Shown: piece after piece, positions 8,418-18,132 of the stretch
Numbering within the stretch: position 1 is the stretch's first letter
Layout of the letters: each line of letters begins with the position of its first letter
Assembly: GCF_003337275.1 (NCBI RefSeq)
Contig: NZ_QPJQ01000004.1
Span: 106,184 to 170,183, forward strand
From: Marinomonas foliarum
Lineage (GTDB): Bacteria > Pseudomonadota > Gammaproteobacteria > Pseudomonadales > Marinomonadaceae
Reading direction: 5' to 3'
DNA length: 64,000 bases
Made by a program: the position numbers and the translations under genes
The notes under the pieces: generated by a model
Seen by the model: the letters and a program-made list of their open reading frames with translations, nothing else
Told to the model about the DNA's origin: nothing
Databases searched by the model: none

Positions 8418-9026
8418 TTAAAGCTGAACACCAGAAAATGACATAAAACCTAAACTCATCAAACCGACAGTAATAAACGTGATACCAAGACCACGAAGAC
8501 CTGCAGGAACATCTGAATATTTAAGTTTCTCCCGAATACCAGCTAGCGCAGCAATCGCCAACGCCCAACCAACACCAGCACCTACACCGTAAACAAGACT
8601 TTCACTAAAGTTATAGTCACGTTCAACCATAAACAAAGAGGCACCCATGATGGCACAGTTCACAGTAATAAGAGGCAAGAATACACCCAGCGCGTTATAT
8701 AACGCAGGCATGTATTTATCCAATGTCATTTCCAAGATCTGAACGACAGCGGCGATAACACCAATATAGCTCAACAAACCTAGGAAACTAAGATCGACAC
8801 CTGGTAAGCCAGCCCAATCCAATGCACCATCAGCTAATAGATTTTGGTACAGCAAATTGTTTAGCGGAACCGTAATTGCCAATACAACTACAACCGCAAT
8901 ACCTAGACCTATCGCTGTTTCTACTTTCTTCGACAATGCCAAGAAAGTACACATACCAAGGAAGAAGGCCAAAGCCATGTTTTCAACAAAAACAGCCTTA
9001 ACAAACAGACTAATTAAATGTTCCAT
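8418..9026 (-). CDS. nqrE: Na+-NQR subunit E
   Basis: Integral membrane subunit with six predicted helices; with NqrD it forms an inverted-topology pair that holds an iron centre through conserved cysteines. The cysteine in [11 protein letters not shown] and that in [13 protein letters not shown] are the expected ligands. The 202-residue length is normal. The ATG follows directly on the nqrD stop codon with no gap (TAAATG), indicating translational coupling. Confidence 0.97.
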   Translation of the reverse strand: MEHLISLFVKAVFVENMALAFFLGMCTFLALSKKVETAIGLGIAVVVVLAITVPLNNLLYQNLLADGALDWAGLPGVDLSFLGLLSYIGVIAAVVQILEMTLDKYMPALYNALGVFLPLITVNCAIMGASLFMVERDYNFSESLVYGVGAGVGWALAIAALAGIREKLKYSDVPAGLRGLGITFITVGLMSLGFMSFSGVQL

Positions 9027-9689
9027 TTATAGCGCCTCCTGAGAACGAGAATTCGCTGCAATTTTAAATTCAGGCTCTTCCACTTGTTCTTTTTTGTAAG
9101 AACGTAAAGCCCAAATAACCAAGCCGATTACAAAGAATGCACTTGGAGGTAGCAACATCAAACCATTAGGCTGGTACCAGCCACCGTTCTGTACAGTAGC
9201 GAGAATTTCGACACCAAAAAGCTTGCCAGCACCTAACAACTCACGGAAGAAAGCAACTATGATCAACATAGCGCTATAACCTAAACCATTACCAATACCG
9301 TCAACAAAGCTCATTACAGGACCATTCTTCATCGCAAACGCTTCTGCGCGTCCCATAACGATACAGTTTGTAATAATCAAGCCAACAAAAACAGAAAGCT
9401 GCTTACTAATCTCATAAGCAAATGCTTTTAGCACCTGATCAACCACAATAACCAAAGAGGCAATAATGATCATCTGTACAATGATACGAATACTGTTAGG
9501 TATGTGATTACGAATAATCGCGATAAAGAAGCCAGAAAATGCCGTTACCAAGGTCAAAGCAATCGCCATAACCAAACTAACACTCAAGCTACTTGTCACC
9601 GCCAATGCGGAACAAATACCTAATATTTGCAACGCAATCGGGTTATTGGCAAGAATCGGCCCAAAGAGGACTTTTTTCACATCAGACAT
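9027..9689 (-). CDS. nqrD: Na+-NQR subunit D
   Basis: Integral membrane subunit paired with NqrE around the intramembrane iron centre. The opening [27 protein letters not shown] is typical of NqrD, and the two cysteine sites ([10 protein letters not shown] and [16 protein letters not shown]) match the ligand positions. The length of 220 residues is somewhat longer than the usual 210 because of a short hydrophilic C-terminus. Its ATG overlaps the nqrC stop by one base (TAATG). Confidence 0.97.
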   Translation of the reverse strand: MSDVKKVLFGPILANNPIALQILGICSALAVTSSLSVSLVMAIALTLVTAFSGFFIAIIRNHIPNSIRIIVQMIIIASLVIVVDQVLKAFAYEISKQLSVFVGLIITNCIVMGRAEAFAMKNGPVMSFVDGIGNGLGYSAMLIIVAFFRELLGAGKLFGVEILATVQNGGWYQPNGLMLLPPSAFFVIGLVIWALRSYKKEQVEEPEFKIAANSRSQEAL

Positions 9690-10486
9690 TATTGAACTCC
9701 TTCGCTACGCAGCTGAGACAAGAAAGGTCCAAAACCTTCATCACCCAACCAGTACTGAACAAGATGAGTAACCCCACGACTTGTCAATGTCGCACCAGAT
9801 AGACCATCTACTTTGTACATGGCTTTAGGATCAGAGCTATCTACGCCACCTTTGGCAAGCTGAATAACCGCTTCACCTTGGTCATCATAGACTTTCTTGC
9901 CTTTCCACAAGGCTTTCCAGTTAGGATTATCAACCTCACCACCCAATCCAGGTGTTTCAGCTTGGTCATAAAAACCAAAACCTATCACTGTATTGAAGTC
10001 ATTCTTTAAAGCCATAAAGCCATACATAGTTGACCATAAGCCATAACCATGTACCGGAAGAATGATTCGATCAATCTTATCGCCAGTTTTCACAAGATAC
10101 ACTGCAGAAAAGTTTGAACGGCGCTTAATACCTGCCGGATCATTACCTTTCAGTGAAACCGATAAACTAGGATCTTTAGCGGCAGCTTGCTGATCAAATG
10201 TTGCCACATTGATCCCTGCAGACTGAAGCTCTTCCTGTGTTGCAAATTTATTCGTTTGCAAATTAACGATGCGAGTCTCAACCGATTCGAAAATTTCATC
10301 TACAGACTTGCCAGCTTCTAACATGCTAGCAGCAGACAAGATATTACGTTTTCGGTCTAAATCTTTGTTGGTGTTCTGGATAGGTTTAAGACCTACCGCT
10401 GCAGCTGCAACAAAAATAGAACAAACCAAACACAAAGATAAAGCAACTATAATGGTCTTTTTAATACTATCGTTACTGCTAGCCAT
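9689..10486 (-). CDS. nqrC: Na+-NQR subunit C (covalent FMN subunit)
   Basis: Carries one covalently bound FMN on the periplasmic side. The start ATG 10486 ([11 protein letters not shown]) is chosen over the longer open frame because it is preceded by GGAGG and matches the family. The product is 265 residues with one N-terminal helix (about 13-33) and a flavinylation motif [14 protein letters not shown] in which the threonine of SGAT receives FMN from ApbE. The [14 protein letters not shown] and [10 protein letters not shown] regions are conserved in FMN-binding domains. It overlaps nqrB by 8 nt (ATGGCTAG), which suggests coupled translation. Confidence 0.97.
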   Translation of the reverse strand: MASSNDSIKKTIIVALSLCLVCSIFVAAAAVGLKPIQNTNKDLDRKRNILSAASMLEAGKSVDEIFESVETRIVNLQTNKFATQEELQSAGINVATFDQQAAAKDPSLSVSLKGNDPAGIKRRSNFSAVYLVKTGDKIDRIILPVHGYGLWSTMYGFMALKNDFNTVIGFGFYDQAETPGLGGEVDNPNWKALWKGKKVYDDQGEAVIQLAKGGVDSSDPKAMYKVDGLSGATLTSRGVTHLVQYWLGDEGFGPFLSQLRSEGVQ

Positions 10487-11675
10487 TGCGTGCAATCCTC
10501 CGTTTAATGTTTGCCTGAACAACAAAGTGATCAATAAATGGTGCAAACAAATTCGCAAAAAGAATCGCCAACATCATACCTTCTGGGTATGCAGGGTTCA
10601 CAACACGAATAAGAACAACCATTAGACCAATCAAGGCACCATAGAACCACTTACCACGATTCGTCATAGATGCTGACACTGGGTCTGTCGCCATGTACAT
10701 CATACCGAAAGCAAAACCACCCAAAACTAGATGCCAGTACCATGGAGTTGAGAACATAGGGTTAGTGTCAGAACCAATAACATTAAACAAAGCAGAGGTT
10801 AAAATCATACCCAGCATAACACCAGCAACAATACGCCACGCAGCAATTCTCATCACTAACAACGCACCACCACCAATTAAGATAGCAAGAGTAGAAGTTT
10901 CGCCCATTGAACCTTGAATAAAGCCAAAGAAAGCATCAGACCAAGCAACCGTCAAACCAGATACGCCACCAGCAGCAAGCTGACTAAGTGCCGTTGCACC
11001 AGAGAAGCCATCAATTGCAGTCCAAACCGCATCACCAGACATAGATGCTGGGTAAGCAAAGAATAAGAAAGCACGACCAGCTAATGCCGGGTTAAGGAAG
11101 TTTTTACCTGTACCACCAAACACTTCTTTCGCAAGCACAACACCAAAACTGATACCCAAGGCTACTTGCCATAAAGGCACAGTCGCTGGCAAAGAAAGTG
11201 CAAACAGGATAGAGGTAACAAAGAAACCCTCATTCACTTCATGCTTACGCACGGAAGCAAACAAAACCTCCCAAAAACCACCAACAACAAATGTGACAAG
11301 ATAAACAGGCAAAAAGTACATTGCGCCATAGATCATATTGTCCCAAATACTTGAAGCATCGTAACTAGTAAGGCTACCAATAATGGAATGGCGCCAAGAA
11401 TCGGCTGCTGTAACGCCCATTGCGTCCATCGCCGTATTTGCTTGCCAACCAATATTGTACATGCCAAAAAACATAGCAGGGAATGTACACATCCACACCA
11501 AGATCATAATACGCTTCATATCAACCGCATCACGAACATGGGAGCCATTTTTAGTAACAGAACTTGGACGATAAAAAATTGTATCTACTGCTTCAAACAG
11601 TGCATACCATTTTTCATATTTACCACCTGAATGAAACTCAGGCTCTATTTTATCGAGTACTTTTCTAAGCCCCAT
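10479..11675 (-). CDS. nqrB: Na+-NQR subunit B (covalent FMN and riboflavin subunit)
   Basis: Main membrane subunit and likely sodium path. At 398 residues it is close to the family length (about 412). The N-terminus [22 protein letters not shown] is typical. Multiple membrane helices follow. The flavinylation motif [10 protein letters not shown] carries the threonine for covalent FMN, and [20 protein letters not shown] is the other conserved block. It lies 3 nt after nqrA and overlaps nqrC by 8 nt. Confidence 0.98.
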   Translation of the reverse strand: MGLRKVLDKIEPEFHSGGKYEKWYALFEAVDTIFYRPSSVTKNGSHVRDAVDMKRIMILVWMCTFPAMFFGMYNIGWQANTAMDAMGVTAADSWRHSIIGSLTSYDASSIWDNMIYGAMYFLPVYLVTFVVGGFWEVLFASVRKHEVNEGFFVTSILFALSLPATVPLWQVALGISFGVVLAKEVFGGTGKNFLNPALAGRAFLFFAYPASMSGDAVWTAIDGFSGATALSQLAAGGVSGLTVAWSDAFFGFIQGSMGETSTLAILIGGGALLVMRIAAWRIVAGVMLGMILTSALFNVIGSDTNPMFSTPWYWHLVLGGFAFGMMYMATDPVSASMTNRGKWFYGALIGLMVVLIRVVNPAYPEGMMLAILFANLFAPFIDHFVVQANIKRRIARNG

Positions 11676-11678
11676 GAA

Positions 11679-13016
11679 TTAACCCTCTTTCTCTATTAGA
11701 GTTAGGCAATCACGAAGGATCGGACCATATTCGAACTTACCTGAGCAACTGTAAGTACACAAAGCCAAATCTTCATCATCCAACTCAAGCGCACCAAGCT
11801 TTTGAGCTTGCTCCGTATCATTCACGACCAACGCACGTAACAACTGTGTCGCCAAAATATCAAGCGGCATAACACGCTCAAAATTACCAAGCGGCAACAT
11901 AGTACGATCACTACCATTAGTAGTTGTTGACATATCGAATGATTTTTTACCGGTAAGCTTGGACAAAAACACATTCATAATAGAGTGCTTTTCCACACCG
12001 GCACGAAGATAATGCATCATTTGACGCTCACGACCTTCAAGCAATACAGACACTTGGTTGTGGTAGCGCCCCAAGAAAGCAAATGGACCCGCAGCATTAC
12101 GACCAGAAAAAACAGAACCAGAAATCACTCGGTTTTCGCCATCTGCAACTTCGCCAGCCAATAAGCCATCTAAGCTTGCACCAACTTGAGTGCGCACTAA
12201 ACGAGGTTTTTTAACTTGAGGCCCAGCGATAGAAACAACACGCTCAACGCTCAGTTCACCTGATACAAAAAGCTTGCCGATAGCAACAACATCTTGGTAA
12301 TTAATAGACCAAACTGTTTTCTTATCACTGACAGGATCAAGGAAATGAATGTGTGTGCCAGCAAGACCCGCTGGATGTACACCAGCAAATTCCTCAACAG
12401 TCACATCAGACGTTGTTGGAATCTTTGCGCCTGGCGCCTTACAAACAAACACCTTACCTTCAGTCAAACGAGCCAAGACAGTAAGACCGTCTGCAAACTC
12501 TTCTGCTAGATCCGCCAACACAACCTCAGGAGAGGCCGCTAATGGATTAGTATCCATTGCCGTAACGAAGATAGAATGAGGGATTGAAGCAATTTCAGGT
12601 ACTTTTGAGAATGGACGCGTACGGAATGCTGTCCATAACCCAGACTCAACCAGATTTTCAACAACTTTACTGCGTTCGAGAGATTTCAATTCTGATCCGG
12701 AATACGATGCGAAGGTTTCAGACTCATCACCTTCGACACTAATTACGACAGATTGTAAAACACGTCTTTCACCACGATTAATAGCAGTTATCGTTCCAGA
12801 AGCAGGAGCCGTATACTTTACGCCTTCTGTTTTCTTATCTGTAAAGATAACCTGACCTTTCTTAACCTTATCCCCTTCCTTGACTAGCATGGTAGGCTTC
12901 ATGCCATGGTAGTCAGGACCGATCACAGCGACCGTTTTAGCAGCAGTAACCGCCTCAATCACTTGATTGGGAGCACCAGAGATCGGTAGATCTAGGCCTT
13001 TTGTAATTTTATACAT
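11679..13016 (-). CDS. nqrA: Na+-NQR subunit A
   Basis: Peripheral cytoplasmic subunit of the pump, associated with quinone binding. From ATG 13016 it begins [16 protein letters not shown], the family consensus, and has 445 residues as expected. The open frame continues upstream to a TTG at 13103 but those residues do not match NqrA. Conserved features include a biotinyl-like/barrel domain ([13 protein letters not shown]) and the terminal cysteines [19 protein letters not shown]. The ribosome site is weak. It is the first gene of the operon; a good promoter lies about 130 nt upstream, leaving an unusually long leader. Confidence 0.97.
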   Translation of the reverse strand: MYKITKGLDLPISGAPNQVIEAVTAAKTVAVIGPDYHGMKPTMLVKEGDKVKKGQVIFTDKKTEGVKYTAPASGTITAINRGERRVLQSVVISVEGDESETFASYSGSELKSLERSKVVENLVESGLWTAFRTRPFSKVPEIASIPHSIFVTAMDTNPLAASPEVVLADLAEEFADGLTVLARLTEGKVFVCKAPGAKIPTTSDVTVEEFAGVHPAGLAGTHIHFLDPVSDKKTVWSINYQDVVAIGKLFVSGELSVERVVSIAGPQVKKPRLVRTQVGASLDGLLAGEVADGENRVISGSVFSGRNAAGPFAFLGRYHNQVSVLLEGRERQMMHYLRAGVEKHSIMNVFLSKLTGKKSFDMSTTTNGSDRTMLPLGNFERVMPLDILATQLLRALVVNDTEQAQKLGALELDDEDLALCTYSCSGKFEYGPILRDCLTLIEKEG

Positions 13017-13100
13017 ATGTTCTGCCCAACAATAAATTGAACACAAAAAGCGCAATGCGAATTGCTTGTACCCCCCTCCGGGAAACCATGCACAAGCGAA

Positions 13101-13120
13101 CAATTACTTTCAGGTAATTG
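13101..13120. repeat. Inverted repeat in the nqr leader
   Basis: CAATTAC and GTAATTG are perfect inverted copies separated by 6 nt, lying about 85 nt before the nqrA ATG and about 30 nt after the predicted transcription start. It could be an operator or an mRNA hairpin. Confidence 0.4.
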
Positions 13121-13155
13121 TAAAACGCAAACTCACTTCACCAAAAAACCGACGT

Positions 13156-13184
13156 ATTATAATGATCATTCCCGCCATTGACCA
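13156..13184 (-). promoter_or_regulatory. Predicted sigma70 promoter of the nqr operon
   Basis: On the minus strand TGGTCA (13179-13184, 4 of 6) and consensus TATAAT (13156-13161) are spaced 17 nt. Transcription would start near 13149, giving a leader of about 133 nt before nqrA. Confidence 0.65.
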
Positions 13185-13384
13185 GCTCAGGACGTCGTCT
13201 TTAAGCATCAACTTTTATTAAAAAGCACCACTTTATCCTTATTTACTGACTTGCAGCCTGAAAAAATCCTTTTTTTGTTGTTTTATTACTAAATCAAAGA
13301 CCACTATAACAACTTAAATAGTAGCTTCTGTAAAAACTCAGACAAATCAATCTAAAAATTACTTCTCAGCGTACTTTAAGCGAG

Positions 13385-13413
13385 TTGCCATACAAGGTCG
13401 AAAACGACACAAT
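13385..13413 (+). promoter_or_regulatory. Candidate sigma70 promoter of folX-mfd-csiV
   Basis: TTGCCA (13385-13390, 5 of 6) and CACAAT (13408-13413, 4 of 6) are separated by 17 nt and end 42 nt before the folX ATG. Confidence 0.45.
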
Positions 13414-13455
13414 ACCGCCTAACTATTTAGTAGGCCATGAGATGGAAGAAAAGCT

Positions 13456-13824
13456 ATGATAAAGCCAGAAGCTCAAATTCATATTAAGAACTTACGCTTA
13501 CGAACCTACATAGGCTTCAATGAATCTGAAAAGCAAAACAAGCAAGATGTCGTGATTAACGCTTGGATTCAATACCCAGCTTCTCAAGCCTACGACACAG
13601 ATAACGTTGAAAACGCAGTGAATTACCGAACCATTTGTAAAGAAATGATAGCCCATACAGAGAACAATCGCTTTCTTTTGCTTGAAAAACTCACAGCAGA
13701 CCTATTAGCACTGTGCATGGAATCAAGCCATGTCACCTTTGCAAAAGTTGAAGTAGCAAAACCCCACGCTTTGCGTTTTGCCGATTCCGTTTCCTTAACA
13801 CTGTCCGCCACTAGAGAACAATAA
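13456..13824 (+). CDS. folX: Dihydroneopterin triphosphate 2'-epimerase
   Basis: Tunnel-fold enzyme of pterin metabolism that epimerises 7,8-dihydroneopterin triphosphate at C2'; related to the aldolase FolB. The 122-residue sequence fits FolX more closely than FolB: IKNLRLRTYIGFNESEKQNKQDVVIN, NAVNYRTICKEM, ENNRFLLLEKLTADLL and KPHALRFADSVSLTLS are the FolX hallmarks. The catalytic Glu (FNESE) and Lys (VAKPHALR) typical of the superfamily are present. GGAAG lies 8-10 nt before the ATG. It is followed by mfd after 7 nt, so the two are almost certainly co-transcribed. Confidence 0.9.
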   Translation: MIKPEAQIHIKNLRLRTYIGFNESEKQNKQDVVINAWIQYPASQAYDTDNVENAVNYRTICKEMIAHTENNRFLLLEKLTADLLALCMESSHVTFAKVEVAKPHALRFADSVSLTLSATREQ

Positions 13825-13831
13825 GCCCAAC

Positions 13832-16800
13832 ATGTCAGAAACTGTCTCAATCACCTCGAAACCAGGCTTTAAAAATACCATACATGGACTAGATGGCAGT
13901 CGCAAAGCTCTACAGCTGCTTGCAATCGCCTCTCAATACAAACAGCCCATTCTTTTTATGGCCAATACCGTGGCCGAATTAAATGAACTCGAAGATGAAA
14001 TTCAGTTTCTTAATCATCAAAATAAAGACATATTAAGATTCAGTGATTGGGAAACACTACCTTATGATGCCTTCTCTCCTCACCAAGACATCATTTCTCA
14101 GCGTCTTGAGACATTGGCCAGGCTAACAGAAACCAAGAATCCAATCATTCTTACTACTATTGCTTCCTGCTTAACTCGCCTCTGCCCTAAGCAACACATT
14201 GACGCACAGCGTTTTCATTTAGCCGAAGGCCAAGAACTTCCTCTTGAACAACTTTCTAGAAAATTGACTAATGCAGGCTACCTAAATGTAGAGAATGTTC
14301 ACGAACACGGAGAGTACGCTATCCGTGGTGCGCTTATGGATGTGTATCCAATGGGGGCAGAAAACCCTATTCGAATTGATTGGTTCGATAATGAGATCGA
14401 ATCCATTCGATGGTTTGATCCGGAAACTCAACGAAGCATCAGCAAAATTGCAGAAATTAAAATGCTTCCGGCAAAGGAGTTCCCAACAACACCACAAGGC
14501 ATTCAACAATTTCGCCAAGCATTTAGAGAACGCTTTGAGACGAACCCTCTTTCTAGCCCGATTTACCAAGATATTTCCAGCGGAATTATCCCCGCCGGTA
14601 TAGAATACTATTTGCCGTTATTCTTTGAGCAAACAGCCAGCGTCTTTGACTATTTGCCTGACAACACGTTTTTGGTGAGGTCTGACACTTTTAACGAGCA
14701 ATTTGCCAGCATCCTGCTCGATTTTCGCAGCCGCCATGAGTCGCTTAACTACAATATCGAACGACCTATTTTAAAACCCGAAGAAATTTGCTTAAAAGAA
14801 GAAGAACTTTTCTCTCAGCTAAATCAGTACACTAACATTATCTTTTCTGCTGAAGGCGAACATCCTACTTATAAAGCAATTGGTAATGTAAAAATTGACT
14901 CGAAAGCAGCTCAACCACTTGGCACACTGCAACAGTTTCTTGCCAACACATCTGCTCGGGTACTGATTGTTGCCGAATCAGCGGGGCGTCGCGAAGCTCT
15001 GCTTGATTTACTCAAAAAACACAGCATCAAACCTAAACACGTCGAAAACTGGAACGCTTTCACCAAATCGACAAAATCTTTAGCCATCACCGAAGGCAAC
15101 ATTGGCCGCGGCTTTAGCATCAGCGATGAACTAATACTTATCCCAGAAAGCGAAATTTTAGGCGAACGAGTTTCTCAACATCGACGACGCAACAAACAGA
15201 ACAACATCAGTGAGGACGCTATCATTCGCAACCTCACTGAATTGAGGCTAAACGCCCCTGTTGTGCATATAGATCATGGCGTAGGACGCTATTTGGGGCT
15301 AACCAATCTAGAAATAGACGGACAAGAAACAGAACTATTAACCCTTGGCTACGCCAATGATGCAAAACTGTATGTGCCTGTTTCCTCTTTACAGCTTATT
15401 TCTCGCTACACAGGTGCTGACGAAGACACAGCTCCATTACATAAGCTAGGCACAGACAAATGGAGCGTCGCCAAACAAAAAGCCGCTGAAAAAGCCCGCG
15501 ATACCGCAGCAGAACTATTAGAAATATACGCTCAGCGTGAAGCCCGTGTGGGTTACGCTTTCGCCAAACCCGACGACCAATATGAACTGTTTGCTGCGGG
15601 TTTTCCATTTGAAGAAACACCAGATCAACAGATGGCCATCGATGCTGTAATGAAAGACATGTCATCCAAAAAACCAATGGATCGATTGGTTTGTGGTGAC
15701 GTAGGCTTTGGTAAAACAGAAGTTGCCATGCGAGCCGCCTTCCTAGCAGCTCAAGATGGCAAACAAGTCGCTGTACTTGTACCAACAACACTATTAGCAC
15801 AACAACATTACGAAAACTTCTGTGATCGCTTTGCTGATTGGCCTGTGGAAATTGAATTACTGTCCCGCTTCCGTTCAGGCAAGCAATCTAACACCTCAAT
15901 TGATCGTTTAGAGTCCGGTAAAGCCGATATTGTGGTCGGCACTCACAAGCTAATTCAAAGTGACATCAAGTTCGCCAACCTCGGCCTTGTGATCATTGAT
16001 GAAGAACACCGTTTCGGAGTTAAACAAAAAGAACAATTTAAAGCGTTACGAGCAGAGGTCGATATACTGACACTTACTGCAACACCTATTCCTCGAACGC
16101 TCAACATGTCTTTGTCTGGCATTCGAGATTTATCCATTATTGCCACGCCACCAGCCAAACGTTTATCCGTTAAAACTTTCGTAAAGCAAAAAGAAGAGCA
16201 TCAAATTAAAGAAGCCATATTGCGAGAGTTGCATCGTGGCGGGCAAGTGTATTACTTACATAACGAAGTACAAACTATTCAAAAAGCGGCCGAAGAGCTA
16301 GAAGAACTCATTCCAGAAGCTCGCGTCATCGTTGGTCATGGCCAAATGCGCGAAAGAGAGCTGGAACAAGTCATGTCAGACTTCTACCATAAACGCGCTA
16401 ACATCCTCGTCTGTTCAACTATTATCGAAACCGGCATAGACATCCCAAATGCTAATACCATTATTATTGAGCGAGCAGACAAATTCGGTCTTGCCCAACT
16501 GCACCAGCTACGTGGTCGAGTTGGTCGATCTCATCACCAAGCTTACGCATACTTGCTAACGCCAAATGATCGAAAAGTAACAGGCGACGCAGAAAAACGC
16601 CTTGAAGCCATCACTCTAGCAGACACATTAGGCGCTGGCTTTACGCTTGCAACACACGATTTGGAGATACGCGGTACCGGTGAATTACTAGGTGACGGAC
16701 AAAGTGGCCATATTGAGCATGTTGGTTTCTCATTATTCATGGATATGCTAGATCGCGCAGTAAAATCATTGAAGAATGGTGAATCGCCAGATATTGATAT

Positions 16801-17245
16801 TACCTCCCCAGCTCAAACGGATATTAACCTAAGAGTACCAGCGCTTATTCCTGAAGATTATCTAGGCGATGTACACTCACGGCTGATTTTGTATAAACGC
16901 ATCGCTAGCGCAAAAAGCGCTGAAGAACTAAAAGACCTACAAGTTGAAATGATAGATCGTTTTGGTCTATTGCCTGACGCAACCAAAAATCTATTCAGAC
17001 AAACAGATCTGAAACTCAAAGCAGAAAGTTTGGGCATTAATAAAATTGAAGCCAACGCAAAAGAAGGTAAAATTTTCTTCAGCAGCAAAACACCAGTCGA
17101 CCCGATGAAGCTCATTCGACTGATTCAAACTAAACCTGATATTTACAAATTAGTAGGATCAGATACATTAAAGTTTCTGGCCCCAATGAATAGCGCAGAA
17201 GAGCGCTTTCAACAAACCACTATGACATTGGAATTATTACATTGA
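13832..17245 (+). CDS. mfd: Transcription-repair coupling factor
   Basis: ATP-driven translocase that removes RNA polymerase stalled at lesions and recruits UvrA. At 1137 residues it has full length (E. coli 1148). The N-terminal UvrB-homology part occupies about 1-330 (GLDGSRKALQLL, HQDIISQRLETLARL). The RNA polymerase interaction domain is near 470-545 (PVVHIDHGVGRYLGL). Helicase motifs follow: Walker A CGDVGFGKTE, motif II IIDEEHRFG, motif III LTATPIPRTL, and motif VI HQLRGRVGRS. The C-terminal TRCF domain closes the protein. Its stop codon overlaps the start of the next gene (TTGA). Confidence 0.98.
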   Translation: MSETVSITSKPGFKNTIHGLDGSRKALQLLAIASQYKQPILFMANTVAELNELEDEIQFLNHQNKDILRFSDWETLPYDAFSPHQDIISQRLETLARLTETKNPIILTTIASCLTRLCPKQHIDAQRFHLAEGQELPLEQLSRKLTNAGYLNVENVHEHGEYAIRGALMDVYPMGAENPIRIDWFDNEIESIRWFDPETQRSISKIAEIKMLPAKEFPTTPQGIQQFRQAFRERFETNPLSSPIYQDISSGIIPAGIEYYLPLFFEQTASVFDYLPDNTFLVRSDTFNEQFASILLDFRSRHESLNYNIERPILKPEEICLKEEELFSQLNQYTNIIFSAEGEHPTYKAIGNVKIDSKAAQPLGTLQQFLANTSARVLIVAESAGRREALLDLLKKHSIKPKHVENWNAFTKSTKSLAITEGNIGRGFSISDELILIPESEILGERVSQHRRRNKQNNISEDAIIRNLTELRLNAPVVHIDHGVGRYLGLTNLEIDGQETELLTLGYANDAKLYVPVSSLQLISRYTGADEDTAPLHKLGTDKWSVAKQKAAEKARDTAAELLEIYAQREARVGYAFAKPDDQYELFAAGFPFEETPDQQMAIDAVMKDMSSKKPMDRLVCGDVGFGKTEVAMRAAFLAAQDGKQVAVLVPTTLLAQQHYENFCDRFADWPVEIELLSRFRSGKQSNTSIDRLESGKADIVVGTHKLIQSDIKFANLGLVIIDEEHRFGVKQKEQFKALRAEVDILTLTATPIPRTLNMSLSGIRDLSIIATPPAKRLSVKTFVKQKEEHQIKEAILRELHRGGQVYYLHNEVQTIQKAAEELEELIPEARVIVGHGQMRERELEQVMSDFYHKRANILVCSTIIETGIDIPNANTIIIERADKFGLAQLHQLRGRVGRSHHQAYAYLLTPNDRKVTGDAEKRLEAITLADTLGAGFTLATHDLEIRGTGELLGDGQSGHIEHVGFSLFMDMLDRAVKSLKNGESPDIDITSPAQTDINLRVPALIPEDYLGDVHSRLILYKRIASAKSAEELKDLQVEMIDRFGLLPDATKNLFRQTDLKLKAESLGINKIEANAKEGKIFFSSKTPVDPMKLIRLIQTKPDIYKLVGSDTLKFLAPMNSAEERFQQTTMTLELLH

Positions 17246-18057
17246 AATCTTTAATTGCTATAGCGCTTTCACTTACGCTAATGAACACTCAACTGTTTGC
17301 AGATGATGGCAAAATAGACCCAGACACTGCCAGAGCATATCAAGGTTATTTGGTCACTTTCTTATGGCCAGAAGGCCAATCAACCGAGCAAGTTGACTAC
17401 AAAAACGTCCTGTCTAGCGCCAAACTATTAAGACTAACTGATGAGGAAGTCGCTGCGCCAAACAGCACGAACCAAGAACTAGGAAAAGCTCCTTTTGGTA
17501 AGATAGAAGATAAAATTGGCCGTCATACAAAAATCTTAGCCAACGAAACATGGACTCTAATTTTCAAACGCCCTGGCGACACCATTTACAAGAACTTCCA
17601 TAGCCAACAGACAAAAGACAACTACCCTGAGCTAACGGGAAGCATCTCTATTAAATTAGGCCGCTACCTAGAATCCAACATCCACTACCAACATTACCTT
17701 TTTGATAGCTTCACTCTTCCTGATCCAAACGAATTAGGCATCAATCATGAATCAGACAATGCGAGCCTTTTCACCAATACAGACAGTGAAAGAATGACCA
17801 AGCCCAAATTCAAAGAATTCGAGCCAGCATTGATACTAACCTTAAATCAAAGCAATAAGACAGCCAGTAAAAAAGTAAATTATCTAGACCACCCTACCAT
17901 AGGCACTCTGCTGTATTTTGAACCTATTGAACTAGAAGATGCTATTGAGAAAATTGCACTGCAAACTATCAATCCAGAAACTGGAGAAAGCCTGAACTAC
18001 AACGACCTTAAAAGCACTAATGAGCTTGCTAGACGCACAATATCAACTCAAGAATAA
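17242..18057 (+). CDS. CsiV-like exported protein (peptidoglycan-synthesis helper family)
   Basis: A 271-residue protein with an N-terminal signal peptide (residues 1-20, cleavage after LFA), so periplasmic or envelope-associated. The middle section (ILANETWTLIF, then ELTGSISIKLGRYLESNIHYQHYLFD) resembles the CsiV family, which in Vibrio acts with LpoA in peptidoglycan synthesis. The location right after mfd is also where Pseudomonas-group genomes carry this family. The start is TTG at 17242, inside the mfd stop region (TTGA), with GGAA upstream; no better ATG precedes the signal peptide. Family assignment is from pattern recall and gene order and is moderately sure. Confidence 0.7.
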   Translation: MKSLIAIALSLTLMNTQLFADDGKIDPDTARAYQGYLVTFLWPEGQSTEQVDYKNVLSSAKLLRLTDEEVAAPNSTNQELGKAPFGKIEDKIGRHTKILANETWTLIFKRPGDTIYKNFHSQQTKDNYPELTGSISIKLGRYLESNIHYQHYLFDSFTLPDPNELGINHESDNASLFTNTDSERMTKPKFKEFEPALILTLNQSNKTASKKVNYLDHPTIGTLLYFEPIELEDAIEKIALQTINPETGESLNYNDLKSTNELARRTISTQE

Positions 18058-18062
18058 CGCAT

Positions 18063-18098
18063 AAAAAAGGCTGGCTCACTTAAGTGCCAGCCTTTTTT
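18063..18098. terminator. Bidirectional terminator between csiV-like gene and sohB
   Basis: The stem AAAGGCTGGC...GCCAGCCTTT is flanked by A6 on the left and T6 on the right and lies between two convergent genes, so it serves both. Confidence 0.9.
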
Positions 18099-18132
18099 AA
18101 AACGCATCAATTAAGACAAATACATCAAAAAC

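Larger units (their letters stand above)
13017..13455. promoter_or_regulatory. Divergent regulatory region between nqrA and folX (439 nt)
   Basis: No coding sequence is seen here. It holds a promoter for nqr on the minus strand (13156-13184), a leader with a 7-bp inverted repeat (13101-13120), and a candidate plus-strand promoter for folX (13385-13413). Just before the folX ribosome site a small imperfect hairpin (13416-13434) could form in the mRNA. The middle part (13185-13380) is AT-rich without a recognisable site. Confidence 0.6.

Noticed and set aside
13017..13103. Extension of nqrA upstream to a TTG at 13103
   Set aside because: The additional 29 residues do not resemble NqrA, and [11 protein letters not shown] is the family start.
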